From Paraburkholderia ginsengiterrae (GTDB taxonomy: Bacteria; Pseudomonadota; Gammaproteobacteria; Burkholderiales; Burkholderiaceae), in NCBI RefSeq assembly GCF_001645125.1, contig NZ_LXKA01000220.1, forward strand, positions 1 through 64,000: DNA of 64,000 bases. The letters run 5' to 3'. The notes under the pieces were generated by a model. It had not been told where the DNA came from. It saw only the letters and a list, made by a program, of their open reading frames with translations, and searched no databases. The position numbers and the translations under genes were made by a program. Of the stretch, positions 34,994-43,646 are shown piece after piece; position 1 is the first letter of the stretch; each line of letters starts with the position of its first letter.

Positions 34994-36052
34994 ATGAAGA
35001 AGGTTTTGTATGCGACGCTGATGAGTGTGCTTTCCGGTGCGGCCTACGCGCAATCGAGCGTCACGCTGTACGGAGACATCGGTGGAGGCGTCCGCTGGAC
35101 GAACGGCACTAAGGGCGGTAGTGTAGTCGGCTACAACAACAATATCATCGCCGGTAATCAGTTCGGCTTTACCGGCAAAGAAGACCTGGGCGATGGTCTC
35201 AAGGCGATCTTCAAGCTCGAGGGCGCATTCAATAGCGGCACGGGTGCGGTGAAAACCACGGGTACGCTATTTTCTCAAGCGGCCTTTGTCGGTTTGACCG
35301 GTGATTTCGGGCGCCTGACACTCGGCAGGCAACTGAACGCCAACGAAGACTTTGGCATTCTCATCGATCCTGCCGGCGGCCGGGGGCAGTCCATCGCGAT
35401 CGAACCTGGCGTTGTGTACAGCGCGAGTTATTTCACGCTCGATTCGCGCTTCAATAACACCATCAAGTACCTCGGGCAGGTCGGCGGATTTCGCTTCGGC
35501 GCAAGCTATTCGCCAGGTGGCGTGGCCGGCAACTCGCGCGCCGGCACGAACTATTCCGGCGCCGCCATGTATCAATGGGGACCGGCGCTCGGCGGCGTGT
35601 CGTATCAGAAGACCTGGAGCGCCACCGCGATGCAGTGGGCGCAAACGTTCCAGACCGGCGGCACGCTGCAGATCGGGCCGGCGCGCCTTTACCTGAGCTA
35701 TGCCGACCTCACGGTCACGGGCACGACACCGGGCGCGCCCCGGCGTCGCGACAAAATTCCGGGCGGCGGCATGGTGTGGATAGTCACACCGTCATTGCAA
35801 GTCACAGCGGCGTTCATCGACGATATCGCCAGCGACCTCGGCAACGTTCAGGCAGCCAGCGGTCACAAAATCACGACCTTCGCGATCGCCGAGTATTTTC
35901 TTTCCAAGCAGACCGAACTTTATGCCGAGGTGGATCGCAACGGCTTCTCGGGTGCGTATCGCTATGACCCTGCGAACATCACGGCCCTTGGTCTCAATCC
36001 TGGCGGCCATACATTGACCGGCGTTTCAGTCGGCCTGATGACCCGCTTCTAG
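34994..36052 (+). CDS. Outer-membrane porin (Gram-negative, OmpC-like)
   Basis: This 352-residue beta-barrel porin has a signal peptide ending AYA before QSSVTLYGDIGGG, the standard mature start of betaproteobacterial porins. It ends in the outer-membrane signature SVGLMTRF with a terminal Phe. It is 100 bp after the MFS gene, with an AT-rich leader (34955-34985) and AAGGAGAC before the ATG. Likely supplies outer-membrane passage for the same substrate; general porin function cannot be excluded. Confidence 0.93.
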   Translation: MKKVLYATLMSVLSGAAYAQSSVTLYGDIGGGVRWTNGTKGGSVVGYNNNIIAGNQFGFTGKEDLGDGLKAIFKLEGAFNSGTGAVKTTGTLFSQAAFVGLTGDFGRLTLGRQLNANEDFGILIDPAGGRGQSIAIEPGVVYSASYFTLDSRFNNTIKYLGQVGGFRFGASYSPGGVAGNSRAGTNYSGAAMYQWGPALGGVSYQKTWSATAMQWAQTFQTGGTLQIGPARLYLSYADLTVTGTTPGAPRRRDKIPGGGMVWIVTPSLQVTAAFIDDIASDLGNVQAASGHKITTFAIAEYFLSKQTELYAEVDRNGFSGAYRYDPANITALGLNPGGHTLTGVSVGLMTRF

Positions 36053-36116
36053 CCATTCATGGCGACGTGATGAGCGTTCATCGTCCCCTCTTGTTCACAT
36101 TGACCGAAGGAATAGC

Positions 36117-36485
36117 ATGATTAATCCAGACCGAAACCTGCATGCGCTGTTTGCCGCGACGCTTCTAGCATTCGCCTGCAATGCCATGGCGCAGGTCAGG
36201 CCCGTCCCGGCAGAAGGGGCGTCCGCCAGTGCCTCTGCCGTAGTCTCCGCGAAGGCTTCGAAGACTGCGGACCGGAGGCTTGCTCACCGTGTTGCTACCG
36301 CGCTCGAGAGAACCCGCGGACTGAATGCGGCCCGTATTCTCGTCAAGGTTCGCGACGGGCATGTCACGCTAAACGGCTCGGTAACCGATAACGAGCAGGT
36401 CTCGTTGGCTGCTGATGCCGCAAGGCAAGTCGACGGCGTCAAGACTGTGGAGAATTTCGTCCGCGTCGCCGGGCCGTCGCTCTAG
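36117..36485 (+). CDS. BON-domain periplasmic protein
   Basis: This 122-residue secreted protein has a signal peptide of about 25 residues ending AMA before QVRP. A single BON domain covers about residues 52-118 (HRVATALERTRGLNAARILVKVRDGHVTLNGSVTDNEQ...VDGVKTVENFV). BON domains bind membranes or lipids and are common in osmotic-shock proteins. Its presence between a porin and a secreted hydrolase suggests an envelope-associated operon tail. Role in the pathway unknown. Confidence 0.88.
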   Translation: MINPDRNLHALFAATLLAFACNAMAQVRPVPAEGASASASAVVSAKASKTADRRLAHRVATALERTRGLNAARILVKVRDGHVTLNGSVTDNEQVSLAADAARQVDGVKTVENFVRVAGPSL

Positions 36486-36589
36486 TAGCGTTGAGAAACC
36501 TCGTATCACGCGACGTCGAGCCTTGCTGCTACCGGGAAGGCAACGGCGACAACGATAAACCCGCAAGACCGCCTACCCACAGAAAACGT

Positions 36590-37933
36590 ATGAACATCAG
36601 CACACTTTCGTTGGCTTCGACAATCTGCGTGCGCGTTGCCGCGTCCGCCATGCTCATCGGCACAGTGCTGCCGACAGCCGCGTATTCGCAACTGGCTGCG
36701 CCCGTTACCGATCCCGTTGAACTTGGTGTCATGCAAGGTTTTCCTCCGCCGGAGGACAAACTGGTAACGAAGGCGAACTCCATGCGCTTTCCCAATCTTG
36801 TCTGGGCGCTGCGACACACCCGCATGATGATGCCGACGGCCCATGTCCAGCATGCGCGTGTGCCGATGCCTTTGCCAGCCGCGTACACGCTCGATCCGGA
36901 CAAAGTGCAGTTCACGGTGGATGGAACGACGTTGAGTCTGAGCGACTATCTGAGGCGAACCTACACCGATGGTTTTATCGTTATTCACGATGGAAAGATC
37001 GTCTACGAGGGTTATTTCAACTCCTATACGCCGCATCAGACTCACGCCTGGGCCTCCATGACCAAATCGGTGACGGGACTGATTGCCGCGCAATTGATCG
37101 ACGAGGGGAAGCTCGACCCCGAAGCGAAACTGTCCGCATACGTGCCTGAATTGGCGGGGACCCCGTTTGGGGAAGCCACCGTGCAGCAGAACCTCGATAT
37201 GGAGGTGCCGGTCAGTTATCCGGCAGATTTGCCGCCGGATCTGGGGCTCTTTGGCGCCGTAGGATTTATTCCCAGGCGCAGCGATGCACCGGACAGCATC
37301 TACGATTTTCTGAAGGTGACACATGCAACGCCGAATGTGACAGCGGGTAAGGTGTGGTACTACCAGAACGGGTCACCGGAAGCGGTCAGCTGGGCGCTCC
37401 GGCGCATTACCGGGTTACCGTGGAGCGAGATGGTATCGCGCTCGGTTTGGCAAAAAATCGCTGAAGATGACGGTGACGTCGTCGTGGATCGCACGGGGAC
37501 GGAAATGGCAAGCGGCGGCTTCAATACGACGCTGCGCGACGCCGCGCGCTTCGGTGAATTGATGCGAAAGGGAGCGGCTGGTGCTTCAACGCAGCTCCCG
37601 GTTTCGTCGATCCGTCTTGCCTTGAAACCCACCGACAACGCTGGCGCATTCGCGAAGGGTAATCTTGCCGCGGGGCGGCCCGGCTATTCCTATCACGACT
37701 ACTGGTACCAGGTGAACGACGGTGAGAGATCATTCGCGGCCGGCGGCCGATTTGGTCAATCGATTCTCGTGAACCCCAAAGCCGGTATCACGATCGTCAA
37801 GTTTTCATCATATCCCGATCAGGCCGCGCGGCCGACAAGCGCAGCAGCAGGAAAAGCCATTCCACGCGAGTCGCTTGCAACTGCCAGCGCTCTGAACGAT
37901 GCGGCGCGCGCAATCAAAGCCGCTATTAAATGA
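36590..37933 (+). CDS. Secreted serine hydrolase (class C beta-lactamase / 6-aminohexanoate-dimer hydrolase family)
   Basis: This 447-residue protein has a signal peptide of about 33 residues (ending AYSQ). The penicillin-binding-protein fold motifs are present: SMTK with nucleophile Ser156 and Lys159, and YQN at 258-260. The overall sequence is closest in style to NylB-type amide and ester hydrolases (GFIVIHDGKIVYEGYFN, THAWASMTKSVTGL). It would act in the periplasm on an ester or amide. As the last gene of this block it could release the acid used by the acyl-CoA ligase. Substrate unproven. Confidence 0.88.
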   Translation: MNISTLSLASTICVRVAASAMLIGTVLPTAAYSQLAAPVTDPVELGVMQGFPPPEDKLVTKANSMRFPNLVWALRHTRMMMPTAHVQHARVPMPLPAAYTLDPDKVQFTVDGTTLSLSDYLRRTYTDGFIVIHDGKIVYEGYFNSYTPHQTHAWASMTKSVTGLIAAQLIDEGKLDPEAKLSAYVPELAGTPFGEATVQQNLDMEVPVSYPADLPPDLGLFGAVGFIPRRSDAPDSIYDFLKVTHATPNVTAGKVWYYQNGSPEAVSWALRRITGLPWSEMVSRSVWQKIAEDDGDVVVDRTGTEMASGGFNTTLRDAARFGELMRKGAAGASTQLPVSSIRLALKPTDNAGAFAKGNLAAGRPGYSYHDYWYQVNDGERSFAAGGRFGQSILVNPKAGITIVKFSSYPDQAARPTSAAAGKAIPRESLATASALNDAARAIKAAIK

Positions 37934-38773
37934 AGCACCGTACCTCTGAACGACCGCGAAGGCGAAGAATTGCCGACTGACTACTTCGTTGTGAGGGGCA
38001 TCGCGAGGCGAATGCCCTAATCGCACTCGGCTTTGGACGTTTGGGAATGCGGGGACGAGTGTCTGCGATGGGTCGAGAGTCTGAGTTCGCTGAAGCATGC
38101 TGCCGTCCGGCTGCTCAATGCCACCATCGTCAGCAATCCGCCACCGTATTGCTGACGTAGAACGCAGCCCGCTCGAATGTCGGCAATGACCGATCAGCTG
38201 CCGACCTCTATGCCGACACCAACGACCGTTGTGCTTTGCGGATTCAAATGCCGACGCTGCACTTGAGGTGAGACAACGGCCAGTTCAGGGACGATCCCGG
38301 CTGTGCCCGGCGCTTGACAGGCGGGGCGGGAAGCGCCCGGTGGTGCGGCCTCCTGACGGGCCCGCGGAGTGGCCGCGATAACCCCCGTTATCACGGCAAC
38401 CGACTCTTGATAGAAATTGTGGATTCCGTAGGGCAGAGAGGCGTCTGACTGCAGTTCGGCCGTAGCCGACGGTTGCACGTCGAAGCGGATATGCCGGCTT
38501 ACGGAGGCTCACCGGTCGTTCATTAAGGGCCACCGGCGAACGACCGCTACCGAGTTCAATGAATGGGTAGTTTCGACCCACAGCGGGCATTCGACTTTCT
38601 CCTAAGCGGCCGCTGGGAGAAACCTCCATGCGAAGGCCATTCCCACACAGCCTGCCCCGAAGACTCAGCAATCCGCAATGCCCCGTTTCGGTTCGAATCG
38701 GCGACACTTTAACGCTACCGCATTTAATCCAAAGACTTGCGCATCGGCTCAGCCTTGGCGGATTGTAGCGCGC
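37934..38773. other. Gene-free, decayed region
   Basis: No convincing gene in 840 bp. Open frames exist on the minus strand but have non-protein-like composition and no ribosome-binding sites. Several short motifs of the GACCGGT / GGTCGAA type recur. This is probably eroded intergenic or dispersed-repeat sequence. Confidence 0.5.
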
Positions 38774-39577
38774 TCACTCCTGGTCGCAGTGCACCTCGAA
38801 GTGCGTTAGTACGGCTGGCCCGAAAGCGTTGCTGATTGCGACATCGGCGGCGTCACGACCGTACGCCATCAGTACGCGCCCGATGCGTGGCGCGTTGTTT
38901 CGCGGATCGAAGGTCTCCCAGCCATCACCTACGTAGGCTTCGAACCACCCCGCGAAATCCATCGGTGCAGCAACGGGCGGCAAGCCGACATCGCTAATAT
39001 AGCCAGTGCAGTAGCGCGCCGGAATATTCATCGCGCGGCATAGCGCGACGCCCAGATGCGCGAAATCGCGACAGACGCCTTTGCGTTCGTGGTACGCGTC
39101 CAGTGCGGTTTTGGTCGGCCGCGCGTGCCCGTAGTCGAATTCGATGTGACGGTGCACGAAGTCGCATATTGCCAGTACAGTCTCGCGCCCCGGCGCGCAC
39201 TGGCCGAAAATCCGCCACGCGGTTTCGACCAGCAGATCGGTTTCGCAGTAGCGGCTGCCAAGTAGGAAAATCAGCGTATCGTCGGGCAACTGCTCCACCG
39301 GATGCCCCCAACCGCCGCTGAGGCGCGTTTCCATTGCACTTGACACATTCAGCAGCGCTGTTGTGCGCAATTCCAGACGCCCGACGGGCGCGACGATCCG
39401 GCTGCACAGGTTGCCGAACAAATCGCGATACTGCCTGATGGGCACCGGCGGATCTGTAACGAGCAGATCCGCCACGACAATATCCTTCGCATGCGAAAAA
39501 TGCGTGTTGAGCATCAGCATCATCGGCGTGAGCTGCGGACACTCGTACGATAGTTCGTACCCGACGCGAAGCTTCAT
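38774..39577 (-). CDS. Transglutaminase-like protein lacking the catalytic histidine
   Basis: This 267-residue protein of the bacterial transglutaminase-like (COG1305) family is related to cysteine-protease-fold enzymes. The catalytic Cys is present (C169 in KGVCRDFAHLG) and the Asp is present (D224 in WETFDPRN). The His normally found in the MDFHAWFEAY motif is replaced: here it reads MDFAGWFEAY, with Ala209 at the His position. The rest of the fold is intact, so it may be non-catalytic or use another residue. It has no close partner gene; the region to its left is decayed. Confidence 0.85.
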   Translation of the reverse strand: MKLRVGYELSYECPQLTPMMLMLNTHFSHAKDIVVADLLVTDPPVPIRQYRDLFGNLCSRIVAPVGRLELRTTALLNVSSAMETRLSGGWGHPVEQLPDDTLIFLLGSRYCETDLLVETAWRIFGQCAPGRETVLAICDFVHRHIEFDYGHARPTKTALDAYHERKGVCRDFAHLGVALCRAMNIPARYCTGYISDVGLPPVAAPMDFAGWFEAYVGDGWETFDPRNNAPRIGRVLMAYGRDAADVAISNAFGPAVLTHFEVHCDQE

Positions 39578-39902
39578 GAATCCTCCGGGATTCGGCTGAT
39601 TCGGGGAGGGCGTTGGGCCTCGCCTTTCGAAGGGACGCCGCCCGAGGCAGCGACAAGAATAATCCCACGATACAGGGCCTCAAGCTCGCATTCAAAAACA
39701 ATCACCTGCTGCCTTACCGCCGCGGCACCACGGTATATATCGCATTTAACGCCGTACTTCCGGTCGGGAATTTGGGGACTACCAAGAATCCGATTCCGGC
39801 CACGGGTGATTGTCAAACATCCCGAGCGTAGCGTCGAACGCGGCTAGGGGGCGCACCTGTACGACCACTGAGTGTACCCGGGTCGAGCAAACCACGATGG
39901 AA
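39578..39902. other. Gene-free region
   Basis: Nothing convincing. A plus-strand reading frame at 39613-39831 (TTG start) lacks family resemblance and codon bias and is judged spurious. Confidence 0.45.
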
Positions 39903-40139
39903 TCAGTCGACTGGGCCGAGTAACACGTCGATTGCGGCTTGGCCGGCGATTTCGGCTACCAGATAGGCCCATCGTTCAGTAAAGGGGCCGTTGCGCAGCA
40001 CTATGCGGCCTCCTCGCGCGCCCAGCACTTCGAGGTTTGTGCCGCCTTTTACCTGAAAAGTCACGTCAAACATGTCCTGAGCAACCGGAGTCAATTCGAC
40101 GTGAATCTCGAAGCTCCGATACGCGATCATTCGGTTCAT
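39903..40139 (-). CDS. Small hypothetical protein
   Basis: Seventy-eight residues starting MNRMIAYRSFEIHVELTPVAQDMFDVTFQVKGG. The pattern of strands suggests a compact beta-rich cytoplasmic protein; no signal peptide or membrane segment. An AAGG sequence precedes ATG 40139. It is the last of three small genes on this strand (with 40240-40488 and 40491-40682). Not recognised; function unknown. Confidence 0.6.
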   Translation of the reverse strand: MNRMIAYRSFEIHVELTPVAQDMFDVTFQVKGGTNLEVLGARGGRIVLRNGPFTERWAYLVAEIAGQAAIDVLLGPVD

Positions 40140-40239
40140 GAAAGACAACCTTGATCGGTTTACACCGCTGCCAGCGACGCTTCGACGAAGCTTCGCGGCC
40201 ATTCGCTGCACGAACAGCTAGACCAGACCGTGGCCTTCA

Positions 40240-40488
40240 TCAAATCGAATATCGATTCTGCGGACCACGAACGTATCGGCTTTTCGCGATTTCAAGTAGC
40301 TTTTCGCGAAATTCGTCAAATGCCACGAGAAACGACCGTTCGTCGGATCCAAGTGCGGGTTGCAGGCCTTTGAGCGTTGCGCTGTCGACCTCGAACGTGA
40401 TTTCCCGGGAATCGTCATATCCCCAGAAAAACACGCAATGCCTAGTGGCATCGTAGCTTCGGCTCGGATTCGGAAAACGGAGCGCCAC
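40240..40488 (-). CDS. DUF1488-family small protein
   Basis: Eighty-two residues with the DUF1488 signature: FPNPSRSYDATRHCVFFWGYDDSREITFEV at the start and SDERSFLVAFDEFREKLLEIA before the end. The start is GTG at 40488, two bases past the stop of the preceding small frame, with AAAGAG upstream, so coupling is likely. The family is of unknown function. Confidence 0.72.
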   Translation of the reverse strand: MALRFPNPSRSYDATRHCVFFWGYDDSREITFEVDSATLKGLQPALGSDERSFLVAFDEFREKLLEIAKSRYVRGPQNRYSI

Positions 40489-40490
40489 GA

Positions 40491-40682
40491 TCAGCTCTTT
40501 GTGGTGTTAGCGGAATATCGCCACTTGCTTGCGGTGGAATCGATGAGTGAATAACTGATGCGCCTCTGGTCTGCCCGGTTATCGTCCGCAGTTTTGAGAA
40601 AGAGAAGCTGCGCCCGACGATCCCGGTTGTAAGCAGTCTCATTTACCGCGAGAGGAAACGTTTTCTTGATATCTAATCGCAT
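40491..40682 (-). CDS. Small hypothetical protein
   Basis: Sixty-three residues starting MRLDIKKTFPLAVNETAYNRDRRAQLLFLKTADDN. AGGGG lies 5-9 bases upstream of the ATG. It is immediately followed by the DUF1488 gene, which supports it being real. Basic, Ser/Arg-rich, no membrane segment; not recognised. Confidence 0.5.
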   Translation of the reverse strand: MRLDIKKTFPLAVNETAYNRDRRAQLLFLKTADDNRADQRRISYSLIDSTASKWRYSANTTKS

Positions 40683-40994
40683 GACTGCCCCTGAAAGACC
40701 GTTCCACAGAGTGAGGACGGTCCACTCACTGTATACCCTTCCTGCTGCGCGAACCCGTTTTATTAGTCACCTTATGATCTGAACAAAGTGCTGGTTCCAC
40801 GGCGGCCCGAAACGGGGAGCGCCGGCACCGATCCAGAACCATTCACCGGGCTCGCCAATGGGTGTCGACGATCACGGTCAAGATGTAGAAGGTTCGTTGC
40901 TGGCCGTAGAAGTCCAGTCAAGCGGTAAGCCCTGCTTTCGGCTCCGTCAAACGGGGTCAAATAGGCGCGAAAACAGAGCAGCCAAAGAAGCCGT
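40683..40994. other. Gene-free region
   Basis: No gene is seen in 312 bp. GTGAG (40711-40715) and CTCAC (40725-40729) form a short inverted repeat about 30 bp upstream of the small-gene trio. The rest resembles eroded coding DNA without an open frame. Confidence 0.45.
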
Positions 40995-41639
40995 TCATTT
41001 CTGGATGTTGTCCTCGCAATCTTCCCAGTACCGAAGCGGATCGCGATGTTCTGGATAGCGTAGGTTGAGCCACTGCGACAGCCTCGTCCAATCTGGATGG
41101 TGGGTACCTGTTTGAGCGGACCAGATCGACGACCTCTCAAGGATCTGACCGTTCTCGCGGTCACGGACCAGCACGCTGCTCAGTCCGCTTGAACTGTTCG
41201 CCTGTGTCTCCACCAGATACCTTGGCAGAATCCTGAGCTCAGCATCCTCTGCCCACCCGTATAAGGCGCGGACGACGCCGGAGGGATCCCGCAACTCGAT
41301 GGGTCCGCTTTTCGGGCGAACGGCTGTCCATCCTTCAGGGAATTCGGTGACAACCTCGTTTTTCCCTTCCCTCACCCACCTGACGCGCCATGCCCGCACT
41401 ATCGCCTCGCGCATACGAGCCACCGACTCGTAGCCGGCAGGCAATTCGATCGCCACCGGAAGATTGATGAGGTTGTCTTTCCAGAGTTTGGTTTCGTCGT
41501 CGACGCGCCTGACCACGTCGAACACCCCTGCCTCAAATGGGTTCACGGGCCGGCTCGATACGCTCACCTTCCCTTCGGGCAATCCCTCGAAAAGGCGCTC
41601 AGCATCATGCCGGGTAAGTTTCGTCTTTCCTTTTTTCAT
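40995..41639 (-). CDS. Hypothetical protein (214 residues)
   Basis: Soluble protein without signal peptide or membrane segment. It starts MKKGKTKLTRHDAERLFEGLPEGKVSVSSR and ends CEDNIQK, rich in Trp and charged residues. A central EFPEGWTAVRPKSGPIELRDPSGVVRALYGW may be a beta-rich domain. I do not recognise a family. It lies alone between gene-poor stretches beside a damaged insertion sequence, so acquisition by transfer is possible. Immunity- or defence-type roles would be guesses. Confidence 0.6.
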   Translation of the reverse strand: MKKGKTKLTRHDAERLFEGLPEGKVSVSSRPVNPFEAGVFDVVRRVDDETKLWKDNLINLPVAIELPAGYESVARMREAIVRAWRVRWVREGKNEVVTEFPEGWTAVRPKSGPIELRDPSGVVRALYGWAEDAELRILPRYLVETQANSSSGLSSVLVRDRENGQILERSSIWSAQTGTHHPDWTRLSQWLNLRYPEHRDPLRYWEDCEDNIQK

Positions 41640-41879
41640 TTTGTCGCTCTGCAGAAAAGTTGTCGCTAACGCCAGGGCCCTAACGACCGGAATTAGGCGC
41701 CACGTCCTCTCACACGCTTGAACGTGCTCGCAATCGTATTCTGCTCCATTCGCATGTTACTGGCGTGCGCGGTCACGTTGGCCCGGCCGGTGCCGCCATC
41801 GCTGCCAAAGGATCTCGGATTGATCGATCCAAGCGATTGCTAACGATCTGAACGGCAACGTCGACCGACCGCTATGGGT

Positions 41880-42638
41880 CGATTTTGTTGAAAAAGTCGC
41901 GTTTTGATTGGGGCACGGGCTTTGGCAATACGTTCCGAGCTGGAAAGTTCAGAGAGGCAGCGGTCCTGCAAGGTGCGACGCCCCCCGTTTCTCGTCATGT
42001 AGCCGCCTCGTTTGTCTGCTTACCGTCAGGCATGAGCCACTTGGCCATTCTTCGCAGATTTTGCGCAGTTGCTGCCATCAGAAACTCATCATGGGCACCG
42101 CTTGGGCCACGCAGTCGCAAGCGATCAAGTTTGAGGATGCGTTTGAGGTGGGCGAAGAGCATTTCCACCTTCTTTCGCTGCCGGCGCGACTGTTTGTATT
42201 CTGGGGTTGTCGCGATACGCCTCGCTTCATCACGTGCAGCTTCATGAGTGTTCCGGTACGGCATCCTCCAGACCTAACCGGCAGAACCAGCGGTATGCGA
42301 GGTTCAGATGCACCTCTTCGCATAGACGTCGCTCGGACCGGATGCCAAAGCAGTAACCCACGATCAACATCCGGATCATGAGCTCCGTGTCAATTGATGG
42401 ACGACCCATCGGGTTGTAAAACGGTGCGAGGTGTTGACGCAGATCTCGCAGATCAAGGAAGCGATCAATGCCTCTCAACAGGTGTGATTGCGGGACGTGG
42501 TTGTCGAGGTTGAACGAGTGGAAGAGCTCGTCCTGTCCGCCGTCCAATCGAGCCGTCATGACGATTCACTCCCGTCGTTCGATGTCTCCCAGGATACCCA
42601 ACATTCCGCATCTACGGCGACTTTTTCAACAGAATCGG
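41880..42638. mobile_element. Internally deleted insertion sequence (IS1182/IS5-like)
   Basis: Terminal inverted repeats are intact: GATTTTGTTGAAAAAGTCGC (41881-41900) matches the reverse complement of 42618-42637 at 19 of 20 positions. Between them lie the two ends of a transposase gene with the middle missing, giving a 0.76-kb element instead of the usual 1.5 kb or more. No obvious target duplication was found. Confidence 0.82.
41995..42559 (-). pseudogene. Transposase remnant, middle deleted
   Basis: The N-terminal part (42559-42242) reads MTARLDGGQDELFHSFNLDN... and RPSIDTELMIRMLIVGYCFGIRSERRLCEEVHLNLAYRWFCRLGLEDAVPEHS, typical of DUF772/IS1182-type transposases. The C-terminal part (42264-41995) reads EARRIATTPEYKQSRRQRKKVEMLFAHLKRILKLDRLRLRG, the end of the same protein, in another frame. 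The catalytic DDE core between them is gone, so the protein cannot be active. Confidence 0.85.
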
Positions 42639-42871
42639 CCAGTGTCGGTCATTCGCCATCGAAATGCGTTGCTCAATTGAATGTCGGACTCGCACTTGCA
42701 TGCGACCTCAGCGAATATCTGACGCAGCCTATAGGGGTGTCGATTCGAAGGCCCTGCTCTTACACCAAGGGCCAGCCGTCTCCCCAATGTCGTGCTTAAA
42801 AAAGTCCGGGCGCCAAGAACGTCCCCGCGCACACTAAAGCCAGCGCATTCAGCGTCGGGGCCGCAGGCCAT

Positions 42872-43204
42872 TCAATGAAGCATTGAGTAGGCGAAGAGGC
42901 CACCGACAGCGAAGCCGATGTGCACTGCCCACATAAGCACGATCCATAGACCCTTATACCCCACCCAGAGCATTTTTACCTGAGCGTTCATGACGGCGAT
43001 CACTATCAGCCCTATGCCGATCATCGACAGTACGCCTCCGTCTGGCTGTTTCACCAGACCGTGAACATTCGCGGCCATGCCATGCTTGGATAGCCATTGC
43101 CCTGCCGCCAATATTGCAGCAGCAGTAAGCAGATTCCGGAAGTGCTCGAAAATCGCCTTTGTTGCGTTGCCGTCGAGCGCGTACTTATCAAGGTAGTGAA
43201 ACAT
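42872..43204 (-). CDS. Small membrane protein, hypothetical
   Basis: One hundred and ten residues with two clear transmembrane helices (VLSMIGIGLIVIAVMNA and IVLMWAVHIGFAVGGLFAYSML) and a third weaker one near residues 25-40. A G-run (GGGGG) lies about 8 bases before the ATG. Not recognised. It stands alone, 230 bp from the insertion sequence. Confidence 0.6.
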   Translation of the reverse strand: MFHYLDKYALDGNATKAIFEHFRNLLTAAAILAAGQWLSKHGMAANVHGLVKQPDGGVLSMIGIGLIVIAVMNAQVKMLWVGYKGLWIVLMWAVHIGFAVGGLFAYSMLH

Positions 43205-43228
43205 AGCGTTAGCCCCCTGTCATGTGAC

Positions 43229-43530
43229 CTAGAGTACGGGTATCACTTCAAGCGGATGCGTACTTGCGGTAGGGTCGAGATGTGGCGCGGTAGCAATAGG
43301 TTCGGTTTCCGTCAGCGACGGCAGCGTACGCACAGCATTGCGAATGAAGTCTTCACGCGGATAATCCGTCAGGGCATGCATCGAGCGCGTCGCATAGATC
43401 ACTGTGAAATCGTCGTTGTTCAACTGCCGGTATAAAACTGTTTCATCCTGTCTGCGATGCTACGCATGATGGTCAACTTGTCGCCGAAATGGTCCATCGC
43501 GTGCCGCATATCGATCAGGTTCTGGTGCAT
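43229..43530 (-). pseudogene. Frameshifted small gene remnant
   Basis: Two overlapping frames read as one protein if a single base is shifted near 43423. MHQNLIDMRHAMDHFGDKLT... (from ATG 43530) ends at a stop at 43420. NNDDFTVIYATRSMHALTDY... continues in the next frame to 43229. Both halves look protein-like. Not identified; it could also be two unrelated spurious frames. Confidence 0.4.
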
Positions 43531-43611
43531 CGACGTCTTCGCCCTCAGTGCTCAAATCAGTCTGCGGCCCTCGCGAAAAACCGTGTCGTCGAACGCCGTG
43601 CGCAAAGCGGT

Positions 43612-43634
43612 CCGGGCATGACAACCATGCCCGG
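43612..43634 (-). other. Hairpin after the porin gene
   Basis: Perfect 8-bp stem CCGGGCAT / ATGCCCGG with 7-nt loop, 13 bp past the porin stop on the minus strand. No T run follows; it may end or stabilise the porin transcript. Confidence 0.5.
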
Positions 43635-43646
43635 GATCTCACTTCA

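Noticed and set aside
38285-38707. Minus-strand frame of 140 codons
   Set aside because: No ribosome-binding site, no family features, composition not protein-like; region treated as decayed.
39613-39831. Plus-strand frame of 72 codons with a TTG start
   Set aside because: Second half looks somewhat protein-like, but there is no clear start signal and no family; not enough to call a gene.
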